Positions 17,381 to 24,454 of a DNA stretch of 44,181 nt are shown here, piece after piece. The DNA is from Polaromonas sp. YR568. GTDB lineage: Bacteria; Pseudomonadota; Gammaproteobacteria; Burkholderiales; Burkholderiaceae_C. The notes under the pieces were generated by a model, which was given only the letters and a program-made list of their open reading frames with translations, was not told the DNA's origin and ran no database searches. The stretch covers positions 1-44,181 of the forward strand of contig CAMCUN010000030.1 of NCBI GenBank assembly GCA_945878995.1. The letters are read 5' to 3'. The stretch's first letter is position 1. Every line of letters begins with the position of its first letter. Position numbers and translations under genes: made by a program.

Positions 17381-18826
17381 TCAATAGCCCCGCTTGAGCC
17401 GCTCGGCGCTGACCCAAGTGGCGTGAAAGCCATTGGGCACACGCACCGGGATGCGGATGCGCGCCACCGGGCCTTTGCTGATGTCGCGCGCATCGAACAC
17501 GGTCACAAAGGACTGCTGGGCCACGTCGTCCCACATGAAGCCCACCAGGTAGCCGTCGTCCTCGGCCTTGGCGTGGTCGGCAGGCGCAAACGGCGGCTCG
17601 CTGTACCACTTGTGCACACCCTCGTGGTAGGTGGTGCAGCTGTCGCGCTCCAGGTCGTAGCGCACGATGCCGCAAAAACGCGGATCTTCGGCACGGTTGC
17701 TGCGGCCCATGAGCATGTTCCAGGAGTAGCGGGTTTTGTAGCCCTGCATCCATGAATTGATGACCGGGAACTCCTGGTTGATGATGTCATCAATAACGCG
17801 CTCGCGCGTCTGGCCGGTGCGCAGGTTAAAGCGCCACTCGTAGAACATGAAGTCATGCTCGAGGTTGGCCAGCATCTTGGGGAAGCGGTCCACATCCACA
17901 TTGCCGCGCCAGTCGCGCGGCAGCCTGAACGGCGTACCGGTCATCACGATCTCGGTGCCGCCCTGGCCGTCGTCTTCTTCCCAGGCGTTGGACACGTGGT
18001 ACATGTAGGTGGGCTTGGCCTCGAACCAGCGGATCTGATCGGGCGTGCCGTGGCGGGGGATCACGCCAAAGCGCGAGGGCATCTCGTGATAGAACTTGAG
18101 CTTGTGGCGCCCGGCGTTGAAGGCGTCCATGTCATAAAACAGCGGCAAGTCGTGCACCACCGAGTAGTTGGGCGTGATCGCCATGTCGTGCGGCAGGCGC
18201 GGGCCGGGCAGTTGCACCGGCATGAAGGTCTTGAGCGCGCCGTGCCTGTCCATCACGCCGTAGTGCATGTAGGGCGCTTCCTTGCCATAGGCAAAGAACA
18301 GGAATTCGCCGGTGCGCTCGTCGACCTTGGAGTGCGCCGAGACGGGCAGGCCCTTGAGGCGCGCATCCAGGTCCAGCGTGCCGGTGGTGCTCAGGTCGCC
18401 CGGAGCGACGTTGTAGGGCGTGCCGCCCAGGTACCACATGGACACCAGCTGGCCGTTGTAGAACTTGACGTCGGTGTTGGAGGTGTTTTTGAGCGGTGCA
18501 TCAGGCCTGTCCTTGCGCGGTGGGTCTTTGATGCCCTGCCACAGCGCCTGGCCGGCGGCCAGCTCTTCTTGCAAGCCCTGGGTCTGGACCCAGCGGTTGC
18601 GGTAGATGGCGCGGCCCCGGTCGAACTGCACCGCGTGCAGCATGCCGTCGCCGTCAAACCAGTGGTAGCGACCGGCCGCCTCGAAGCGGCGGTTGGGGCC
18701 GTTGCGCACGTACATGCCGTTGAGGTCTTTGGGGATCTCGCCTTGCACGTCGGTCAACTCAATCACACGCTCTTGCGTGACGGGGGCGAATCCTCCTTGG
18801 AGGACAGGTATATCGCTCATTCCCAT
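17381..18826 (-). CDS. Carotenoid-cleavage-type Fe(II) dioxygenase (RPE65/CCD family)
   Basis: 481 aa seven-bladed propeller enzyme. The four iron-binding His of the family can be placed: H165 (SAHSKVDE), H213 (LPHDMAITPN), H277 (YMYHVSNAWEE) and H468 (NGFHATWV). The N-terminal block DLNGMYVRNGPNRRF and YHWFDGDGMLHAV are also typical. These enzymes split a C=C bond with O2 to give two aldehydes or ketones; substrates are carotenoids, apocarotenoids or stilbenes. Near residue 130, where stilbene-cleaving members are known to carry a Lys that binds the phenol, the sequence reads VSMWYLGG, closer to apocarotenoid enzymes. The ATG at 18826 has AGGAG 8 bases upstream and is chosen over one 6 bases later. 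The ligase follows directly. Confidence 0.88.
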   Translation of the reverse strand: MGMSDIPVLQGGFAPVTQERVIELTDVQGEIPKDLNGMYVRNGPNRRFEAAGRYHWFDGDGMLHAVQFDRGRAIYRNRWVQTQGLQEELAAGQALWQGIKDPPRKDRPDAPLKNTSNTDVKFYNGQLVSMWYLGGTPYNVAPGDLSTTGTLDLDARLKGLPVSAHSKVDERTGEFLFFAYGKEAPYMHYGVMDRHGALKTFMPVQLPGPRLPHDMAITPNYSVVHDLPLFYDMDAFNAGRHKLKFYHEMPSRFGVIPRHGTPDQIRWFEAKPTYMYHVSNAWEEDDGQGGTEIVMTGTPFRLPRDWRGNVDVDRFPKMLANLEHDFMFYEWRFNLRTGQTRERVIDDIINQEFPVINSWMQGYKTRYSWNMLMGRSNRAEDPRFCGIVRYDLERDSCTTYHEGVHKWYSEPPFAPADHAKAEDDGYLVGFMWDDVAQQSFVTVFDARDISKGPVARIRIPVRVPNGFHATWVSAERLKRGY

Positions 18827-18861
18827 GGTGCGGCTCCTTGTGGTTTTGGGGGGTGGATGGT

Positions 18862-20550
18862 TCAGCTTGCCGCAGGCCTGCGCGACTGCGCAATGCCAAA
18901 GCGGTCGGCCACGAAGGCCAGGTTTGTGAGGCTCGCGTTGCCCGCCGGGTTCAAGCCAGTGACGTGGTAGTCGCTGTAGGCGGCGGCAAAGTTCAGCGGC
19001 ATGGGGCCGGTGAGGTTGATGGTGAGCTGCGCGCCTGCGCGGGCATAGGCCTGCTCGGCAAGGGCAATAAAAGCCTCGTTGGTGGCATAGGCAAAAGCCG
19101 TGAGGCCACCGAATTCACGCACGTCCTGCGTGGCCTGGGACAAGGCGTCTTGGGCGCTGTCGCAGGCAATCACAAAGCTGATGGGGCCAAAGCGCTCGCC
19201 CGCGTACCAGCTGCGCTGGGCGGTGGAGACCTTGAGCATGAGCGGCGTGCAGGTGCGTGCCTGCGGGAAATCGGGGTGAACATAAGACGAGGCCGGCAGC
19301 AGCACGGCGCCTTGCGGCTGTGCGCGCGACTGCAGCTCGGCCACCAGCGCCAAGGTCTGTGGCGCCTGGATGGTGGCCAAGATCATTGCGGCCTTGCGCG
19401 GGTCGGTGGTGAGTGCGCGCACGGCGTCGGCCAGGCGCTGGGCCACCTCGTCAAAAGGTACCAGGCCCTGCGGCGTGCGCACGCCCGAGCGCGGCACATA
19501 AATGTTCTGCGGGCTGGTGCACATTTGCGCTGAAAACATGCACAAGGTGGTGGCCAGGCTTCTGAGCACGGCGTCCAAGTCCTCGGCCGAGTCCAGCACC
19601 ACAGTATTGACGCCGGCGGTCTCGGTGTAGGCGCGGGCCGGGTGGGCGTTTTGCTCTACCCACTGACCAAAAGCCACGCCTCCGGTGAAATCAACAATGG
19701 CGGTTTGGGGGTGCTTGACGAGCACTTTGCCTATGGGTTCCTGCACCGTGTCCAACGCCAGCGTGACCAAGTTGGGGTCAAACCCCGCCGCCTCAAGCAC
19801 GCGCCTGAACACCCGCACCGAAATGGCCATGGGCAGCACCGTGGCTGGGTGAGGCTTGACGATCACCGGGTTGCCGGTGGCCAGGCTCGCCATCATGGAC
19901 GGCCAGGCGTTCCAGGTGGGAAAGCTCGCGCAGGTGAAGCACACGGCCACCCCACGCGGCACGATTCGGTAGGTTTTTTCAAGGGCGATCTGCGCGCTGC
20001 CAAAGCGGCGCTGCCAGCTCGCCTTGGGCGTGACTGCGCGCATGGCTTGCTCGGCATAGACCAGGGCTTCTATGCCGCGGTCCAGCGCATTGACGCCCGA
20101 GCCCGCGTAAGCCATGTTCAGGCTCTGGCCGGCCGTGTGCATCACGGCATGGGCGATTTCAAACAAATGGTCTTGGTACAGAGTCTCCAGCACCTCCATG
20201 AGCACACCCAAACGCGTCTGAATGCCCGCGTGTGCCCATGCGTCCATGGCGGTGGTGGCCGCGTCAAACAGCGCATCAATGTCGCTGTGTGGGTAGCTGC
20301 TGCCCAGGCTGCGCTGGGTGTAGGGCGAGATTTCCTGGCTGGCCAGGCGCGCGCCGTGGTGGCCGGGCTGGTCCAGCTCAAAGAGGCAGCCCATGTGCGC
20401 CTCAAACGCGGCCAGGCCGCGGGCCTGTGCGGCCTCGGCGTCTGGGTACTTGGCGGGCATGTCGGGGTAAGGGCTCCAGCAGTGGCGCTGCTCGCAAGCC
20501 TCTTGGGCACGCGCCAAGAGCGCGCGGTGTTTGTCAAAGAGTGCGCTCAT
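18862..20550 (-). CDS. paaN: PaaN-type aldehyde dehydrogenase
   Basis: 562 aa from the ATG at 20550 (MSALFDKHRALLARAQEA), overlapping the upstream stop by ATGA. It is longer than classical aldehyde dehydrogenases because of the 90-100 residue N-terminal part typical of the PaaN group. Catalytic Cys344 lies in FSAQMCTSPQNIYVP and Glu310 in the TETAG motif; the cofactor region is GNPVIVKPHPATVLP. PaaN proteins were named from phenylacetate degradation, but no paaA-K, paaG or paaZ genes lie in the window, so it probably oxidises the aldehyde released by the neighbouring dioxygenase. Separated from that gene by 35 bases with its own ribosome site. Confidence 0.82.
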   Translation of the reverse strand: MSALFDKHRALLARAQEACEQRHCWSPYPDMPAKYPDAEAAQARGLAAFEAHMGCLFELDQPGHHGARLASQEISPYTQRSLGSSYPHSDIDALFDAATTAMDAWAHAGIQTRLGVLMEVLETLYQDHLFEIAHAVMHTAGQSLNMAYAGSGVNALDRGIEALVYAEQAMRAVTPKASWQRRFGSAQIALEKTYRIVPRGVAVCFTCASFPTWNAWPSMMASLATGNPVIVKPHPATVLPMAISVRVFRRVLEAAGFDPNLVTLALDTVQEPIGKVLVKHPQTAIVDFTGGVAFGQWVEQNAHPARAYTETAGVNTVVLDSAEDLDAVLRSLATTLCMFSAQMCTSPQNIYVPRSGVRTPQGLVPFDEVAQRLADAVRALTTDPRKAAMILATIQAPQTLALVAELQSRAQPQGAVLLPASSYVHPDFPQARTCTPLMLKVSTAQRSWYAGERFGPISFVIACDSAQDALSQATQDVREFGGLTAFAYATNEAFIALAEQAYARAGAQLTINLTGPMPLNFAAAYSDYHVTGLNPAGNASLTNLAFVADRFGIAQSRRPAAS

Positions 20551-21017
20551 GCCGCGCTTTCGCGCCGCCACAGCAGGCTGTGGTGGCGGGTCACCGTGGG
20601 CGAGCCCGGCAGCGGGTCGTCGGCCGACAACTCCAACCAGCCCTGGTCCGGAAAGCGCATGTTCCGCACTTGCTCGGTGCCCTTGAAGTTCGGGTTCAGC
20701 GCATGCGTGACCCGGTGCACCACCACAGGCCCGGCGGCGCTTTGCTGCACCTCGTAGCTGCCTGCGTACTGAAAATAGCTTTCAAACGCGGCCAGGCGCT
20801 CGGCCTCAGGGACGCTGCGCGTGCTTTCGCCCGACAACTTAGGCCGCACGGCCCGGGCAATGCAAGCGGCCATGCCGCCGTCGTGGGTGTACTGGATCAG
20901 CCCCGTGGCGTCAGGCCCAAAGGGAAAGCTGGGCGCCCGACCGTCGCTGTAGGCGATCTTCCAATGCGCCAAATGCCAGGTGCCCCACAGAGGCTTGGCC
21001 GCTGCCGTGTCTGTCAT
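20547..21017 (-). CDS. Lipocalin-like domain protein
   Basis: 156 aa, no signal peptide. Start LWGTWHLAHWKIAYSDGR and GLIQYTHDGGMAACIAR match the lipocalin-like family (Lipocalin_5 type), small beta-barrels found beside polyketide and catabolic genes, usually with unproven function; a role in binding or isomerising a hydrophobic intermediate is possible. It is the first gene of the minus-strand catabolic run. AGGAG lies about 11 bases before the ATG. The upstream 242 bases carry a short dyad (21050-21067) but no clear promoter. Confidence 0.75.
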   Translation of the reverse strand: MTDTAAAKPLWGTWHLAHWKIAYSDGRAPSFPFGPDATGLIQYTHDGGMAACIARAVRPKLSGESTRSVPEAERLAAFESYFQYAGSYEVQQSAAGPVVVHRVTHALNPNFKGTEQVRNMRFPDQGWLELSADDPLPGSPTVTRHHSLLWRRESAA

Positions 21018-21049
21018 CGATCTTGTCTCCTCGCCAGCCCTTCGTCTTG

Positions 21050-21067
21050 AAGCGATCTATTTCGCTT
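21050..21067. promoter_or_regulatory. Inverted repeat upstream of catabolic run (possible operator)
   Basis: AAGCGA and TCGCTT flank a 6-base TCTATT spacer, 33 bases before the first gene of the catabolic run. Position and symmetry suit a dimeric regulator, perhaps the HxlR protein at 8547-9527, but the link is inference and the repeat is short enough to arise by chance. Confidence 0.3.
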
Positions 21068-21259
21068 TCTTTATTGAACTGACATGGCCCTACGCTACCT
21101 GCCTTGGGGGCGTTTGGCAAGATGGGAACAGCTGTCCTAGGGAAGACCCGGAGGTAAAAGTGGGTGACTCTGGTCTCTGAAGGGTCGCTTTCAGCAAAAC
21201 AACAGCGCAGAGAAAAGTCTGCAAGAGCTTGTCTCCTGTTGAGAGTCAGCCCTCAGCTT

Positions 21260-21574
21260 TCAGTGATAGTCACTTTCACGTTGGTGGCGCACTGCCGCGA
21301 CAGTGACCTGGTGCGCATTCGTGATCTCAATCAGAGCCACGTAGCCTGTCGCCCCAAAGGGAATGACGAGTTCTCGCAAAAAAGGGTTTTGGATGGCCTT
21401 GCGGCAGCTGAAAGGGGAAGTCTGCAACAAAAGCACGGCGTGTTCGATGGCCGCAATGCCTTCGTCAGCCAAATCCAGGCTGGTTCCGTGTTCGAGGGCA
21501 CGGTCTGTCAAAAAGTCATGCAAGTGCAAGAGGTCTTCCACAGCCTCCGACGTCCAGCTGACCTGAAAGCGCAT
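21260..21574 (-). CDS. RelE/ParE-family toxin
   Basis: 104 aa. FQVSWTSEAVEDLLHLHDFL at the N-terminus and RELVIPFGATGYVALIEI plus VTVAAVRHQRE in the C-terminal half are the strands typical of the RelE/ParE superfamily. These toxins either cut mRNA on the ribosome or inhibit gyrase; the ParE-like acidic helix suggests the second but does not prove it. It starts 6 bases after the antitoxin stop, the normal antitoxin-toxin order. Full length, no frameshift. Lies at the join between the catabolic run and the asd-trp block, so it may mark a former mobile boundary. Confidence 0.85.
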   Translation of the reverse strand: MRFQVSWTSEAVEDLLHLHDFLTDRALEHGTSLDLADEGIAAIEHAVLLLQTSPFSCRKAIQNPFLRELVIPFGATGYVALIEITNAHQVTVAAVRHQRESDYH

Positions 21575-21580
21575 GCCGCT

Positions 21581-21850
21581 TCAGCCAAGGGCCTGACGCG
21601 CGGCAGCCGTGCGGCGGCGCAATTGAGCCAACACATCCTCGCAGGATATGTATTTGCCATCCTGATGCGCTTTGGCCAAAGAAGCCAAGCCCCGGTTGAC
21701 GAACTCACTTTGCTGCGATCGTTGCTGCACTGCTTGGAGGACCGCATTTTCAACAAATTCCGACAAAGATTCACCCGCTTTCAGCACGGCCTCCACATGG
21801 GAGCGGACTTCGGGCTCAACGCGGACAGAGGGCAAGGTCGAGGATTTCAT
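21581..21850 (-). CDS. Antitoxin of the RelE/ParE pair (ribbon-helix-helix type)
   Basis: 89 aa from the ATG at 21850 (MKSSTLPSVRVEPEVR). The N-terminal strand VRVEPEVRSHVEAVL and GESLSEFVENAVLQAV fit a ribbon-helix-helix DNA-binding domain. The C-terminal part with GLASLAKAHQDGKYISCEDVL is the usual toxin-wrapping segment. Such proteins neutralise the toxin and repress their own operon. An in-frame start 12 codons earlier exists but adds a Cys-rich stretch unlike the family. Confidence 0.82.
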   Translation of the reverse strand: MKSSTLPSVRVEPEVRSHVEAVLKAGESLSEFVENAVLQAVQQRSQQSEFVNRGLASLAKAHQDGKYISCEDVLAQLRRRTAAARQALG

Positions 21851-21882
21851 GGCCCAAAATGTATCGCAAATGCACTGCAATT

Positions 21883-22128
21883 TCAATCCAAGGATTTCTT
21901 GTCTATGGGCTGATCAGTCAAACCAACAACCCGCTCCTTGGGTTCAGAACCCTGGAGCTGCCCAAGTTTGAGGGTCATGGCCGCCAGGCCAGCTTGCATT
22001 TCTTGACGCGACAGCGGGCGGTCGTCCTCATCAAGGCCGTCCCACACAAAGCCTGGTTTGGCCATAGAGGCACGGACCGCAGCGAGCACTTGCGGCTTAG
22101 TCAAATAGTTTGTTTTTGAGCTTGTCAC
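21883..22128 (-). CDS. Small protein of unknown function
   Basis: 81 aa from a GTG at 22128 that overlaps the upstream stop (GTGA) and has a strong GGAGGAGG ribosome site a few bases before it, so translation is likely. Not recognised. It is hydrophilic, with a Lys/Thr start, the segment AAVRASMAKPGFVWDGLDED and LSRQEMQAGLAAMTLKLGQL that could form one helix. Ends 32 bases before the antitoxin start. The coupling to the 156-residue protein upstream suggests a joint function. Confidence 0.6.
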   Translation of the reverse strand: MTSSKTNYLTKPQVLAAVRASMAKPGFVWDGLDEDDRPLSRQEMQAGLAAMTLKLGQLQGSEPKERVVGLTDQPIDKKSLD

Positions 22129-22595
22129 GCGACCTCCTCCGTCTCCACCCGAATGTGCGCAAACCCCAGGTGCTGCAGCAACTCGCGCAAAAACACCACA
22201 GTGGCAAACACGCGGGGGCTGTTAGGCAGGTCTTGCTGGTGGGGCGATTGGCCAAAAGCCTGCAGCACCAAGCGACTGAAGAGCTGCTCGACCGCGTCCA
22301 CATGCAGCAGCGCTTGCGAACCGTCCATGCCTGCGGCCTGGGCCAGCACGCGCACATCCTCGGCGTGGGTGAACAGTTGGGCGCCGGCCGGGATGGCGGC
22401 GTGGGCGGCTTGAATGCGGTCTTCTGTCCAGTCAATGGCGCGTTCTAAGGCGCCCGCATCCAAGGGGCTGCGGGTGAAAAAGCGGCTGGCCATGGCCTCG
22501 TGGCCGATCTCGATCTGGGCCACCAAGGCGCCGGTTTGCGCGTCGTGCAATTGCGCGGCTTGTGCGCCCAAACTCAGTTTCAGGGTGCTAGACAT
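22125..22595 (-). CDS. Protein of unknown function
   Basis: 156 aa, soluble, no signal peptide. Not recognised as any family. The first third is strand-like (STLKLSLGAQAAQLHDAQTGALVAQIEIG); the remainder is predicted-helix-rich with RAIDWTEDRIQAAHAAIPAG and LHVDAVEQLFSRLVLQAF. The C-terminus is acidic (RVETEEVA). It overlaps the 81-residue gene by GTGA. The YciI gene ends 69 bases upstream in the same direction, so the three could be co-transcribed. Codon use looks like the neighbouring core genes, giving no sign of recent transfer. Confidence 0.65.
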   Translation of the reverse strand: MSSTLKLSLGAQAAQLHDAQTGALVAQIEIGHEAMASRFFTRSPLDAGALERAIDWTEDRIQAAHAAIPAGAQLFTHAEDVRVLAQAAGMDGSQALLHVDAVEQLFSRLVLQAFGQSPHQQDLPNSPRVFATVVFLRELLQHLGFAHIRVETEEVA

Positions 22596-22664
22596 GTTTT
22601 TCTTTCTATTTGTTCAATCCATCCAAGCCGCGCCATCGCGCAGAGGTTCGCAAGCCACACGGGC

Positions 22665-22940
22665 TCACCGCAAGACCTGGCCCCAGGCCAGCAGCCGGAA
22701 AGCGCGGGGCCTGGCCTTGTAGTAGGGGTCGCTTTCAATGAGTTCAATGGCCCGCTCGCGGGAGGCCACCTCAAACACCCACATGCCGCCTACAAAAGGC
22801 CCCTCGTGCGCATGCCGCAGCCCGCCGGCCATGAATATTTCCTGGCTGTGCGCTTGAAGAAAAGCCAGGTGATGGTCTGACAGGCTCTGGCGCACTGGCA
22901 CCATGTCAGGACCCTCGTCAAAGATCACCACAAACCGCAT
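22665..22940 (-). CDS. YciI-family protein
   Basis: 91 aa from the ATG at 22940 (MRFVVIFDEGPDMVPVRQ). YciI fold (ferredoxin-like dimer) with the characteristic His in SDHHLAFLQAH and the ending GMWVFEVASRERAIELIESD, then PYYKARPRAFRLLAW. Relatives include the muconolactone isomerase-like and DGPF-domain proteins; some carry out dehalogenation or isomerisation, most are uncharacterised. Upstream in-frame residues are not family-like, which supports the chosen start. Divergent from the asd transcription unit. Confidence 0.82.
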   Translation of the reverse strand: MRFVVIFDEGPDMVPVRQSLSDHHLAFLQAHSQEIFMAGGLRHAHEGPFVGGMWVFEVASRERAIELIESDPYYKARPRAFRLLAWGQVLR

Positions 22941-23020
22941 CGCTCGCCTCTCAATTTCGCAAACATTCAGGCTGAAAAAGTCAAAGACCATGCTAGCCGC
23001 CAAGCTGAGGGCGAATGGCA

Positions 23021-23047
23021 CTCAATTGAAAATCTTTGCAAATTGAG
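23021..23047. repeat. Inverted repeat in the YciI/asd divergent region
   Basis: CTCAATT and AATTGAG, seven perfect pairs, flank a 13-base AT-rich spacer between the divergent YciI gene and the asd leader. It could be an operator or a hairpin; there is no U-run on either side, so it is not a normal terminator. Confidence 0.35.
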
Positions 23048-23086
23048 CGCCCTGCGGCGATGTCAGCTTGGACCAAGGCTGTCCGA

Positions 23087-23092
23087 TACAAT
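23087..23092 (+). promoter_or_regulatory. Candidate -10 box for the asd-trp transcription unit
   Basis: TACAAT matches the sigma-70 -10 consensus at five of six positions and ends 7 bases before the leader-peptide ATG at 23100. No good -35 stands at 16-18 bases; TTGGAC at 23068 is only 13 bases away. If real, transcription would start at or next to the ATG, making a leaderless message. Confidence 0.35.
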
Positions 23093-23099
23093 TTCAATC

Positions 23100-23201
23100 A
23101 TGTTTGTCGCCCGCCCGATCACCCTGAACCCCGCAGCCACCTTCCAGGCTTCTGCAGGCGCGCGCGCAATCACCTTCAAAACCACGACCATCACGGGCTG
23201 A
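23100..23201 (+). CDS. Putative Thr/Ile-rich leader peptide upstream of asd
   Basis: 33 codons, ATG to TGA, ending 95 bases before asd. Seven residues are Thr and three are Ile; five Thr and two Ile fall in the last ten (ITFKTTTITG). This resembles the end of the enterobacterial thr operon leader peptide, where Thr/Ile codons sense charged tRNA. asd makes aspartate semialdehyde, the precursor of threonine (and so isoleucine), so the amino acids fit the pathway. Downstream RNA can form several mutually exclusive hairpins and a terminator-like one. There is no ribosome site before the ATG, though the -10 box suggests leaderless translation. Seen: the composition and pairing. Inferred: attenuation. 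It could be a chance frame. Confidence 0.5.
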   Translation: MFVARPITLNPAATFQASAGARAITFKTTTITG

Positions 23202-23208
23202 TCCAGCT

Positions 23209-23281
23209 CTGGTTCGTCGTGCGCCCCCCGGCCAGACGAGCCGGGCCAGAACAGCCCGCCAGGCGTGGCTCTGTTTAATTT
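23209..23281 (+). promoter_or_regulatory. Attenuator-like region before asd
   Basis: Pairings seen by eye are: 23183-23188 with 23216-23221 (involving the leader Thr codons); 23209-23218 with 23235-23244 (ten pairs, two of them G-U); 23242-23246 with 23254-23258; and 23253-23259 with 23263-23270 (seven pairs, one bulge), followed by a U-rich CUGUUUAAUUU. The second excludes the first and third, and the third excludes the last. The last looks like a weak intrinsic terminator. I cannot tell by eye which form is the antiterminator. Confidence 0.4.
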
Positions 23282-23296
23282 AGAAAGGGCGATGAA

Positions 23297-24454
23297 ATGA
23301 GCAAGTTGACAGGTTTGGTGGGCTGGCGCGGCATGGTCGGCTCGGTGTTGATGGACCGCATGCAGGCTGAAGGCGACTTCGACCTGATTGAGCCGGTGTT
23401 TTTTTCCACCTCCAACGCCGGCGGTGCCGCCCCCGCACAGGCCAAAAACGAAACCACGCTCAAAGACGCCCTGGACATAGAGGCGCTTAAAAAATGCGAG
23501 GTCATCATCACCGCGCAAGGCGGCGACTACACCAGCGAGGTATTCCCCAAGCTGCGCGCGGCCGGCTGGCAAGGCCACTGGATTGACGCGGCCTCCACCC
23601 TGCGCATGAACGACGACGCGGTCGTCATCCTGGACCCAGTGAACCTGCCCGTCATCGAGCAGGCTCTGGCCCACGGCGGCAAAAACTGGGTGGGCGGCAA
23701 CTGCACCGTCAGCTGCATGCTGATGGGTGTGGGCGCGCTGTACAAGGCTGGCTTGGTGGAGTGGATGAGCACGCAAACCTACCAGGCGGCTTCGGGCGGC
23801 GGCGCGCAGCACATGCGCGAGTTGCTCACCCAATACGGCACCTTGAATGCCGAGGTCAAAGCCTTGCTGGACGACCCCAAGAGCGCCATTTTGGAAATAG
23901 ACCGCCAGATCATTGCCAAGCAGCGCAGCCTGTCGGCCCAGGAGACGGCCAACTTTGGCGTGCCGCTGGGCGGTTCGCTGATTCCCTGGATAGACAAAGA
24001 CCTGGGGCTTGGCAAAACCCGGGACGAGCCGGGTTGGGGCATTTCCAAAGAAGAATGGAAAGGCATGGCCGAGACCAACAAAATCTTGGGCCTTGGCGCA
24101 GGTTTTGGCACGGCGGCCATCCCCGTGGACGGCTTTTGCGTGCGCATAGGCGCCATGCGCTGCCACAGCCAAGCGCTGACCTTCAAGCTCAAAAAGAACG
24201 TGCCGCTGGCCGACATCGAGGCCATGATCGCCGCCGATAACGAGTGGGTCAAAGTGGTGCCCAACATGCGTGAGGCGACCATAGAGCAGCTCACGCCTGT
24301 GGCCGTCACCGGCACCATGACCATTCCCGTGGGCCGCCTGCGCAAAATGGCCATGGGTGACGATTACCTGGGCGCCTTCACGGTGGGTGACCAGCTGCTG
24401 TGGGGCGCGGCCGAGCCGCTGCGCCGCATGCTGCGCATTGTGCTGGCGGCCTGA
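23297..24454 (+). CDS. asd: Aspartate-semialdehyde dehydrogenase
   Basis: 385 aa. Makes L-aspartate 4-semialdehyde from aspartyl phosphate with NADPH in the cytoplasm, the branch point to Lys, Thr, Met and diaminopimelate. N-terminal NADP loop [14 protein letters not shown], catalytic Cys136 in [13 protein letters not shown], catalytic His in [14 protein letters not shown]. The Gram-negative subfamily is shown by [12 protein letters not shown]. An AAGGG ribosome site precedes the ATG. The fimV-like gene starts within the stop codon (TGATG). In many Burkholderiales leuC-leuD-leuB lie directly upstream; here they do not, and a divergent YciI gene is found instead. Confidence 0.96.
   Translation: MSKLTGLVGWRGMVGSVLMDRMQAEGDFDLIEPVFFSTSNAGGAAPAQAKNETTLKDALDIEALKKCEVIITAQGGDYTSEVFPKLRAAGWQGHWIDAASTLRMNDDAVVILDPVNLPVIEQALAHGGKNWVGGNCTVSCMLMGVGALYKAGLVEWMSTQTYQAASGGGAQHMRELLTQYGTLNAEVKALLDDPKSAILEIDRQIIAKQRSLSAQETANFGVPLGGSLIPWIDKDLGLGKTRDEPGWGISKEEWKGMAETNKILGLGAGFGTAAIPVDGFCVRIGAMRCHSQALTFKLKKNVPLADIEAMIAADNEWVKVVPNMREATIEQLTPVAVTGTMTIPVGRLRKMAMGDDYLGAFTVGDQLLWGAAEPLRRMLRIVLAA

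Noticed and set aside
18862..20550. A phenylacetate (paa) operon
   Set aside because: Only a paaN-like gene is present; paaA-K, paaG and paaZ are absent, so the name reflects family and not pathway.
22941..23021. N-terminal extension of the YciI gene
   Set aside because: The extra 27 residues are not family-like; the Met at 22940 begins exactly at the conserved fold.
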